From Marinomonas ostreistagni (GTDB lineage: Bacteria; Pseudomonadota; Gammaproteobacteria; Pseudomonadales; Marinomonadaceae), in the NCBI RefSeq assembly GCF_016888445.1, contig NZ_JAFEKF010000002.1:124001-188000 (forward strand): a stretch of DNA of 64,000 nt. Reading direction: 5' to 3'. Under the pieces are notes generated by a model. It was not told the DNA's origin. It made no database searches and was given only the letters and a program-made list of their open reading frames with translations. The position numbers and the translations under genes were made by a program. Shown in pieces: positions 57,653 through 64,000 of this stretch (positions are counted from its first letter, which is position 1; every line of letters starts with the position of its first letter).

Positions 57653-58501
57653 ATGACGGATGTTAGTTGTCACCCAAGCTTTAAGGCACTGCAACAGATA
57701 ATACACAATGCGGCCGATGCCATCATGGAGATTTATCAGAAAGCCGACTTAGGTGTCGAGCAAAAATCTGATGATAGTCCCGTGACGGCAGCAGACATCG
57801 CCGCCAATACCGTGATTATGGCAGGCCTAGAACAGTTTACGCCAGAGATTCCGATTCTTTCGGAAGAAGCCGTGGTGTCGTTTGAAGAGCGTAAAGACTG
57901 GCAATTGCTTTGGGTGGTGGATCCGCTGGATGGTACCAAAGAGTTTATTAAGCGCAACGGCGAGTTCAGCATCAACATCGCGCTGGTGCGTGATGGTCGT
58001 CCGATCCTCGGTATCGTGTATCTGCCGACAACAGCGGAAGGCTACTTTGGCGTCACCGAAGCGTGGCAAGGACTCATGCCAGGAGCATTTAAATGGCAAG
58101 GTGATGAAGTTGAACCGATCACCGTGCGTGAGCCACGTGAGCCGCTGGTGGCGATGACCAGCCGCAGTCATGGACCTGCCCTACCAGAAGACCTAAAAGA
58201 AACCCTCAAAGACACCTATGAACAAGTGCGAGAGCTGCCCAAAGGCAGCTCTATCAAAGGCTGTCGTATTGCTGAAGGCGTTGCGGATTTGCACCTACGC
58301 CGTGGCCCAACCAGCGAATGGGACACCGCAGCACAACAAGCCATCATCGAAGCGGCCGGTGGCCAGCTGATCGCACCCAGCGGCAAACCATTTCGTTATA
58401 ACCAACGCGAAAGCCTCCTCAACGGCCACTTCATTGTCGCCGGCCCTGAGATCACACCCGTGATTTTAGATTGGTACAAGCAAGGTGAAGACGAAGCGTA
58501 G
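57653..58501 (+). CDS. cysQ: 3'(2'),5'-bisphosphate nucleotidase CysQ
   Basis: A 282-residue Mg-dependent, Li-sensitive phosphatase that hydrolyses PAP in sulfate assimilation. SDDSPVTAADIAAN is the first metal site, SEEAVVSFEERKDW the second, and VVDPLDGTKEFIKRNGEFSINIALV the FIG signature. EWDTAAQQAIIEAAGG is the C-terminal metal-binding motif. Length matches E. coli (246) with an extra stretch at the end. Transcript ends in a strong terminator. Confidence 0.94.
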   Translation: MTDVSCHPSFKALQQIIHNAADAIMEIYQKADLGVEQKSDDSPVTAADIAANTVIMAGLEQFTPEIPILSEEAVVSFEERKDWQLLWVVDPLDGTKEFIKRNGEFSINIALVRDGRPILGIVYLPTTAEGYFGVTEAWQGLMPGAFKWQGDEVEPITVREPREPLVAMTSRSHGPALPEDLKETLKDTYEQVRELPKGSSIKGCRIAEGVADLHLRRGPTSEWDTAAQQAIIEAAGGQLIAPSGKPFRYNQRESLLNGHFIVAGPEITPVILDWYKQGEDEA

Positions 58502-58538
58502 CCGTAGCCGCCGTCCGAGCCCTAATAAATGCCCACAA

Positions 58539-58571
58539 AAAAGCCGCTTAGAAATACTCTAAGCGGCTTTT
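58539..58571. terminator. Bidirectional terminator between cysQ and dctM
   Basis: AAAAGCCGCTTAGA and its complement form a 14-bp stem with an AATAC loop and T-runs on both sides. Confidence 0.9.
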
Positions 58572-58603
58572 GTCGTTTATAGAGGTTTAACCCTAGACTG
58601 TCG

Positions 58604-59923
58604 TCAGCCCATGAGTTTGTTAGGCAACCAAGTCACAAGCTCAGGGTTGAACATAACGATGATCAACACCAATAGCTTGATCAGTACGAACGGTGTCACC
58701 GAACGGTAGATATCGAGCATGGTAATGCCCGGCGGTGCGATGCCTTTTAGGTAGAACAAGGCGAAGCCGTAAGGTGGCGTTTGTACGGCGATTTCGATGT
58801 TTAGGATCATCAAGATACCGAACCAAATCGGATCAAAACCCAGTGATACCGCGATCGGCGTGAAGATCGGCGCACACATCAAGACGATGATGAATTCATC
58901 GATGATGAAGCCAAGCAACAACATAATCACCTGGAACAACAGGATCACCATCATTGGCGGTAAGCCAAGATCTTCGGTAAAGCCTGCTACCATGCTTTGA
59001 ACGCCCATCAGTAGATGGAAGTTACTAAAGACGGTGGCACCGAAAATGATCCACATTGCGACACTGACTAGCACCGCCGCGCGTAGGCCTGCACTTCTGA
59101 CCATCTTAGGTTTAAAGCGTTTAAAGAAGATCGCCAAGATCACCGCACCCACGACACCAATGGCGCCGGATTCGGTCGGGGTCGCAATACCCATAATGAT
59201 ACTGCCCAATACCGCAACGATCAGTAGCAATGACAAGCCACCATCACGGGCCGTCAGTAACTTCTCTTTGGTCGTTTGTGGCGTCTCTGGCAGTTTATCG
59301 AGGGGCGCTTTCTTAGGGTTCAGTTTGCACGAAATCACCACGTAAGTGATCAACAGCACAATGGTAATCAACGCCGGCACTAAGGCACCGATAAACATAC
59401 GGCCCACAGAGTTCTGCGTCGACGAGGCAAACATGATCATTGGGATACTAGGTGGAATCAAAATACCCAGACCACCACCGGCCATGATCACACCCAGTGC
59501 TAGGCGTTTGTCATAACCACGCTCAAGCATTGGGCGCAGAGCGATACTGCCTGAGGTCATGATGCCGGCACCAATAATACCGACCATGGCACCGATCATC
59601 GAACACACGATGATCACGCTGATCGCTAACGAGCCGCGTACTTTACCGATGACCATTTGACTGGCATTAAACATGGCATCACCGATGCCGGAGCGAGTCA
59701 GTAGTTGGCCCATGTAGATATACAGTGGGATGGCGAGCAGGATAAAACTAAAATGCGTCGCTTCAAGAGTCGTTGGGATCACGTTAAACAAGCCATCACC
59801 CCAAGTGATGTAACCAATGCCCATGGCGATGCCGCCCAAGGCTAGGCCCACTTGTGCGCCCAGCGCAAAGCTCACCAAAATACAGGCCAGTAGAACGCCC
59901 GTTAAGACTTCAATACTCATCAT
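58604..59923 (-). CDS. dctM: TRAP transporter large permease subunit
   Basis: A 439-residue inner-membrane protein with about 11-12 helices, the Na+-coupled transport core of a TRAP system. GGGLGILIPPSIPMIMFASSTQNSVGRMFIGALVPAL carries the DctM signature PPS and GxLIPP segment. ATPTESGAIGVVGAVILAIFFKRF is the second repeat. Start codon ATG overlaps the dctQ stop by one base (TAATG), so they are coupled. The last gene of the operon, followed by a terminator. Confidence 0.95.
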   Translation of the reverse strand: MMSIEVLTGVLLACILVSFALGAQVGLALGGIAMGIGYITWGDGLFNVIPTTLEATHFSFILLAIPLYIYMGQLLTRSGIGDAMFNASQMVIGKVRGSLAISVIIVCSMIGAMVGIIGAGIMTSGSIALRPMLERGYDKRLALGVIMAGGGLGILIPPSIPMIMFASSTQNSVGRMFIGALVPALITIVLLITYVVISCKLNPKKAPLDKLPETPQTTKEKLLTARDGGLSLLLIVAVLGSIIMGIATPTESGAIGVVGAVILAIFFKRFKPKMVRSAGLRAAVLVSVAMWIIFGATVFSNFHLLMGVQSMVAGFTEDLGLPPMMVILLFQVIMLLLGFIIDEFIIVLMCAPIFTPIAVSLGFDPIWFGILMILNIEIAVQTPPYGFALFYLKGIAPPGITMLDIYRSVTPFVLIKLLVLIIVMFNPELVTWLPNKLMG

Positions 59924-60474
59924 TACGCGTCGTCCTCATCATCAAATCGGCGCTCTGGTAGGAGCTTTTTACCGGTAAATAGGTGGTAGGCTTCTTCGAG
60001 CCAATCGCTTGACAGTTGTGCGATAAAGATCGCACCTGCGACCACCATCATCATCCAGTAATGATGCATATGAGGCGCCCATTCACTTTGGCGGCGGTAG
60101 TTGAATTCGAGTGCTTCTTCAAACTTGCCAAAGCACATTTTGCAGACAATGACTAAGAAGAAGATGCCAAGCGCAAACGACAGCATGTTAAATACGTTGC
60201 GTACGCGCGGAGAAACTTTGTTGTAGAGAATATCAACGTTGATGTGCCCACGGCGTTGTTGTGCGTAGGCACCGCCGAGTGCGGCGATGTAGCCAAACAT
60301 AAACAAAGATAGGTCATAAGCCCAAATCGTCGGCTCATTTAAGAAGTAGCGAGAAAAAACCTCGAAAGCTACGACAAACGCCAAGGCTGGCATGACATAA
60401 GAAACGGATTTGCCTACGAATTCCACCACGCGGTGAATCGTAAGGCAATATAGCCTTATCGCAGTCAATAACAT
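59923..60474 (-). CDS. dctQ: TRAP transporter small permease subunit
   Basis: A 183-residue membrane protein with four helices. YAQQRRGHINVDILYNKVSPRVRNV is the DctQ loop signature (RGHINVD). The C-terminus is charged and acidic (EERRFDDEDDA). It partners dctM and is separated from dctP by a strong hairpin, so dctQ-dctM is probably expressed at a lower level than the receptor. Confidence 0.93.
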   Translation of the reverse strand: MLLTAIRLYCLTIHRVVEFVGKSVSYVMPALAFVVAFEVFSRYFLNEPTIWAYDLSLFMFGYIAALGGAYAQQRRGHINVDILYNKVSPRVRNVFNMLSFALGIFFLVIVCKMCFGKFEEALEFNYRRQSEWAPHMHHYWMMMVVAGAIFIAQLSSDWLEEAYHLFTGKKLLPERRFDDEDDA

Positions 60475-60500
60475 GGAAAGTGTACCTCAGGATAAACGAA

Positions 60501-60530
60501 AAAAGGCGAGCGCGGACGCGCTCGCCTTTT
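60501..60530 (-). terminator. Attenuator between dctP and dctQ
   Basis: A 12-14-bp GC-rich stem (AAAAGGCGAGCGCG and complement) with a very small loop and T-run on the minus strand, right after the dctP stop. It fits the usual need for more receptor than permease. Confidence 0.8.
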
Positions 60531-60542
60531 GGAAAGGATCAA

Positions 60543-61568
60543 TTACTTCTGTTCTGCACGAAGTACATCGATCAAACGTTTGCTGTATTCATCCGATGCA
60601 GCGTATTCGTCCCACAGGCCTGCGCCTGCTGCTTTCCATGCTTCTTTGTCCGCTTCGCTTGGCTCTGGAGACCATTGTAGGCCTTTTTCTTCCATTTCAG
60701 CGATCGCTTCTGCTTCCCATTGCTTAGACTTGTTTAGCTGCTCGTCTGCGTGCGTTGCAGTCGCTGCTTTCACAGCTTCTTTTTGCTCGTCAGTTAGCTT
60801 GCTCCACGCGCTACGGTTAACAATGATAGGTAACACTTGAGCGCCCGCTAGTGGAAGTGGGTACATGTATTTTGCTACTTCTACGTGGTTACCATCGCGG
60901 TGGTCGATCATGTTAGAACCGATCGAACCATCGATAACGCCAGTTGATAGAGACGTGTAGATCTCAGACCAAGCTAGAGATACTGGAGAAGCACCTAGGT
61001 TACGTAGGAACTTACCGTATGCGCCTGGTGCACGGATTTTCAAACCTTTGAAATCTTCTACTGATTCAATTGGCTCTTTGGTGATGATGTAAACTGGTGG
61101 CTGAATGTATGGGTCAAGCCATACTAAGCCTTGAGAGCCGTACGCTTCTTTAAGAATCTCATCCCAACCTTTTTCGTGGAACAAAGCGTTTAGTTCGTCA
61201 GTGTCATCGGTACCGCCAGGTAGGCCGATTTCTACCACACCTGCTGGAAGCTCACCCGCGTGCATTGATTGGAATGGTGCGCCCATCGTCACAAGACCAG
61301 ATTTTACTGCGCCTAGGATACCGGTTGTACCCACACCTTCGCCGGAGTAAAGCACTTGAACTTTAATGTCGCCATTAGAGTTTTGCTCGATATTTTTAGC
61401 TAGGTTTTCGTAGATTTCACCGAACGCTGTGCCGCGACCGTATAGGTTGGCAAAGCGCCAGTTATGGTCAGCTGCATGAGCCGAAGTTGCTACTGCGCCA
61501 GCACCCAAAGCGACAGCAAGAGAACTCGCGACTAACTGTTTTTTTACTTTTAGTAGAGTTTTTAACAT
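60543..61568 (-). CDS. dctP: TRAP transporter substrate-binding protein
   Basis: A 341-residue periplasmic receptor. The N-terminus (VKKQLVASSLAVALGAGAVATSAHA) is a cleavable Sec signal peptide with AHA cut site, so unlike the first TRAP receptor it is not a lipoprotein. Mature residues include NWRFANLYGRGTAFGEIYENLAK and the EDFKGLKIRAPGAYGKFLRNLGASPVSLAWSEIYTSLSTGVIDGSIG segment whose arginine binds the carboxylate of the ligand in the family. AAGAGG precedes the ATG. Ligand not known. Confidence 0.93.
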   Translation of the reverse strand: MLKTLLKVKKQLVASSLAVALGAGAVATSAHAADHNWRFANLYGRGTAFGEIYENLAKNIEQNSNGDIKVQVLYSGEGVGTTGILGAVKSGLVTMGAPFQSMHAGELPAGVVEIGLPGGTDDTDELNALFHEKGWDEILKEAYGSQGLVWLDPYIQPPVYIITKEPIESVEDFKGLKIRAPGAYGKFLRNLGASPVSLAWSEIYTSLSTGVIDGSIGSNMIDHRDGNHVEVAKYMYPLPLAGAQVLPIIVNRSAWSKLTDEQKEAVKAATATHADEQLNKSKQWEAEAIAEMEEKGLQWSPEPSEADKEAWKAAGAGLWDEYAASDEYSKRLIDVLRAEQK

Positions 61569-62005
61569 GAGTAACCTCTTGTAGAAGAGTTGCTAATATG
61601 AGCCACGTCCTCCCCGACTGTGGCGCTTAATTTGATACTTTCAAAAAGCTTGCACAAATTAAACCGTACAAAATCTACCTAAAGTTTTGTCGCTATCAAA
61701 CAAATGAGGAGCTAAGAAAACAGCTTATAAATCAGTAGGCTAAAGAGTAAGGTCCAAGGCATACACGGCACTCTGACTGGTCCATTTTGGTGCTTGGTGT
61801 GTTGCAGTAAGATGTTCGTTTTATGAAGATCTAATGATCTGATTATTAAAGCATTTTCGCGGCGCAACAGCCAAATATTTTGCTTAAAAAATAAGCAGTA
61901 AAATACCCAAAAAACAAACGCACCAATGAGGTGCGTTTGTCGCAATTAGGCAAATCTAATGGGGCAGCCCGTGGCGCCATTTAACCGGCCGTAAAAGCTT
62001 GGCTT
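61569..62005. other. Intergenic region between dctP and the chemoreceptor gene
   Basis: The stretch holds the chemoreceptor terminator at 61914-61940 and presumably the TRAP operon promoter. A 77-codon open frame at 61712-61945 on the minus strand overlaps that terminator and looks non-coding. I see no clear sigma-54 site and nothing else of note. Confidence 0.7.
61914..61940 (-). terminator. Terminator of the chemoreceptor gene
   Basis: ACAAACGCACC-AATGA-GGTGCGTTTGT, an 11-bp perfect stem, followed on the minus strand by T6. Confidence 0.9.
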
Positions 62006-63892
62006 TTAGCGCACATCAAATTGTTCAATTTGTTGGGTCAGCGCGCCCACGTGCTGATGAATCGCTTGCCCAGAAGACTCAATATTTTGCGTGGCGTGGT
62101 AGTTGTGCTCGATGCTTTGCGCAATATCGTCCATGTCTTTGGCCATGGTTTGAGTGGTCTGCACCACCTCTTGAATGGCGCTGGAAATGGTCTGAGTGCG
62201 TTCCGCAGCATCCAATGTCAGTTGCTCAACTTCTTGGATCGTCTGCACGGCGCTCTCGCCCTTCTCACGGCCAGTAGCGACTTGTTGCAAGCTGTGCTGC
62301 ATGGCGCCGATGACCTGTTGCGTGTCTTGCTGAATGCCTTCAATCTTACTGGTGATGCTGCTGGTGGCTTTAACAGTTTGCTCGGCTAAGGTGCGCACCT
62401 CGTCGGCGACCACAGCAAACCCACGCCCTGCTTCTCCAGCGCGGGCCGCTTCAATGGCTGCATTAAGTGCCAACAAATTAGTCTGCTCAGCCACGCCTAC
62501 AATGAGATCAATCACCGAATCGATTTCTTTAGAACGCTCGCCCAGCTTGGTGACCATGGTGTGCGTATGCTCAATAGAATCTGCTACCGCTTGAATCGAA
62601 TCAATGGCCACGCCAATCACGGCGGCACCGCTTTGCGCGGCGCTATGAGCATGATTTGCAGCGTTGTTTACCTGTTGGGTCATGTCCCCTACATCGGCAG
62701 CGGTTTGCGAAATTTCTTCGGTGGCGGTCGCTAGAGTGTTACTGCGATCGCGAATCTGCTGGCTACCCGCAACGATGGTGTGAGCGTCATCACTTAACTG
62801 ATCGGCAGTTTCGATTAAGGCACGATTGCTATGACGTAGCTGCCCTACTAACTGGCTTAAGCTATCGGTCATGTTGTTGGAGGTCAGTTGAATCTGATCA
62901 AACTCATCATTGTTGTTGAGCCCTGCATTGTCACGGTGAATCAGCTTACCCGCGGCGACATCTTTTAACTGTGCCAAGATCACGCCAATCTTTTTGTTTA
63001 GGGCGTAGATCAAGGAGGCCATGATCACGCCAATCAGCAACGTTAACACCACGCCGCCAATGATCAGGTTACGACGGGCGTCGTTGGCGGTGGTGTGCGC
63101 GGTTTGTTGCGCTTGCGCTAGTAGTGGATCTTGCAGATAGCGTGTGGTTTGGCTTAATAACTCGGTATTTTGCTGACGCTGTGTGCGCAAGGTTTGTTCG
63201 AGTGTTACCAGTTTTAATGCGGTGTCCGCTACAGGCTCTAGAGCAGCGCGATAGTCATTTAATAGCGGATTAAATACATCGCCAAAGCCAATGTCGTTGA
63301 TCTGTTTTAGTAAAGTATCGAGTGCGGCTTGCCAAGCTTGATACCCTTCTGGCGACGGGTAGGCGAGGAAATCTTTTTCCTGGGCGCGTACTTCTTTAAA
63401 GCCTGACGCAAACGCCGCCAGCAGTTTCAACTCTTCGGCCGCCGTTTGGGCGCTTTGATTAAGGGTTAATAACGCCCCGTATTGATTATCCGTGCCCAGC
63501 TGCTTGATTAACTGTAGACGCTGCTCAAGAGTGGTTAAGTAATCAGGTAATTGTTGGCTTAGCTCGTTGAGTAACTGCTGAGCACGCTTATCAAGGTAAG
63601 GATTCTGAAGGATATTGCCTAGCGCTTTCGCTTGATGCAAATCGTTGAGCTCGGTCGCAAGATCGGCTAATTCTGGTTGCTGTGGCTGCGCTGAGTCTTG
63701 GGTGAACTTTAGCAGGTCAATTTCAAGCTCACTGATCTGTACGTGAGACGCCGCAATGGCATTTGCCTTGCGCCCTGCTTCCTGCATCTGGTTGAAGTTT
63801 AATACGGCATATAACCCAAAGCCTGCATAGCCAACACAAACAAGCACAAGGATGGCAATTAGCTTTTGACGCATAGATAAAGATCGCAGCAC
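62006..63892 (-). CDS. Methyl-accepting chemotaxis protein
   Basis: A 628-residue membrane receptor. Helix 1 is at about residues 10-32 ([22 protein letters not shown]), then a roughly 240-residue mostly helical periplasmic sensor rich in Gln and Leu, then helix 2 ([24 protein letters not shown], near 275), a HAMP linker and a long coiled coil. The signalling tip is [36 protein letters not shown]. It starts at a GTG preceded by AGGAG; an ATG six codons on is the alternative. Ligand unknown; the neighbouring TRAP transporter may share it, which is a guess. Confidence 0.94.
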   Translation of the reverse strand: MLRSLSMRQKLIAILVLVCVGYAGFGLYAVLNFNQMQEAGRKANAIAASHVQISELEIDLLKFTQDSAQPQQPELADLATELNDLHQAKALGNILQNPYLDKRAQQLLNELSQQLPDYLTTLEQRLQLIKQLGTDNQYGALLTLNQSAQTAAEELKLLAAFASGFKEVRAQEKDFLAYPSPEGYQAWQAALDTLLKQINDIGFGDVFNPLLNDYRAALEPVADTALKLVTLEQTLRTQRQQNTELLSQTTRYLQDPLLAQAQQTAHTTANDARRNLIIGGVVLTLLIGVIMASLIYALNKKIGVILAQLKDVAAGKLIHRDNAGLNNNDEFDQIQLTSNNMTDSLSQLVGQLRHSNRALIETADQLSDDAHTIVAGSQQIRDRSNTLATATEEISQTAADVGDMTQQVNNAANHAHSAAQSGAAVIGVAIDSIQAVADSIEHTHTMVTKLGERSKEIDSVIDLIVGVAEQTNLLALNAAIEAARAGEAGRGFAVVADEVRTLAEQTVKATSSITSKIEGIQQDTQQVIGAMQHSLQQVATGREKGESAVQTIQEVEQLTLDAAERTQTISSAIQEVVQTTQTMAKDMDDIAQSIEHNYHATQNIESSGQAIHQHVGALTQQIEQFDVR

Positions 63893-63958
63893 AGGAGCTC
63901 CTGATTAAATCATCGATTATGAACGGCCAATGTACAGATTCAATATGTAACTTTAATG

Positions 63959-63984
63959 AAAAAAAAGCCCTCAACTAAGAGGGC
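63959..63984 (-). terminator. Terminator of a minus-strand gene right of the window
   Basis: GCCCTC-AACTAA-GAGGGC, a 6-bp stem with T8 on the minus strand, upstream of the chemoreceptor gene. Its gene must lie beyond base 64000. Confidence 0.75.
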
Positions 63985-64000
63985 CTAAATACGAAGATTC

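Noticed and set aside
61712..61945. 77-codon minus-strand open frame between dctP and the chemoreceptor gene
   Set aside because: It overlaps the chemoreceptor terminator, has no ribosome site and an atypical composition.

Overview
The window is an origin-proximal chromosome segment of a gammaproteobacterium. The gene set (csdA/csdE/tcdA, trkAH, rsmB, fmt, def, dprA, lpxL-type acyltransferase, two TRAP transporters, MocR and TetR regulators) and the order rpmH | dnaA-dnaN-recF-gyrB point to a marine Oceanospirillales/Pseudomonadales-type bacterium. That placement is inference from gene content; no rRNA or other phylogenetic marker was compared. No tRNA, rRNA, CRISPR array, insertion sequence or prophage gene was recognised.

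Layout. 1-0.6 kb: start of a TRAP substrate-binding lipoprotein cut by the window edge. 0.9-13.5 kb: mixed housekeeping and regulatory genes: a YdgJ-like oxidoreductase, uvrD, aspC, a class V PLP enzyme paired with a MocR-type regulator that carries a long acidic tail, the csdA-csdE and tcdA genes for tRNA ct6A formation, and an orphan TrmB-type regulator behind a 91-bp structured element. 13.6-27.7 kb, all on the minus strand: prpE, a second atpC, the complete atpIBEFHAGDC operon, then parB, parA, rsmG, mnmG. 27.7-28.4 kb: a gene-free AT-rich region with many DnaA boxes. 28.4-31.6 kb: a plus-strand acuR-acuI-gntP insertion. 31.7-35.4 kb: mnmE, yidC, rnpA, rpmH on the minus strand. 35.4-36.0 kb: a second gene-free region with DnaA boxes. 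36-42.2 kb: dnaA-dnaN-recF-gyrB on the plus strand. 42.3-47.6 kb: accessory genes, with a Fur-box-preceded siderophore receptor/FhuF-like reductase/AraC cluster and a QorB/HxlR pair. 47.6-57.6 kb: gmhB, acyltransferase, ybaK, trkH-trkA, rsmB-fmt-def, dprA, hslR. 57.7-64 kb: cysQ, a complete TRAP transporter (dctP, dctQ, dctM) and a chemoreceptor.

How it works together. The core is the replication and segregation centre: DnaA and its boxes, the clamp, RecF and gyrase, plus a complete ParABS system. I find one perfect, one 15/16 and one 14/16 parS-like site at 48.2 and 53.6 kb; two of them lie inside rsmB. ATP synthase, tRNA modification (MnmE/MnmG) and the YidC insertase sit beside it, as in many Gammaproteobacteria.

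The most noteworthy observations are the two separate DnaA-box clusters about 7.5 kb apart, the paired parS sites encoded as a repeated VSRET in RsmB, tandem divergent atpC paralogues separated by a terminator, the acidic-tailed MocR regulator next to a hairpin that contains the downstream gene's ribosome-binding site, the matched operators in front of acuR and acuI, and the 91-bp cloverleaf-like element. I saw no clear case of an entirely new multi-gene system.
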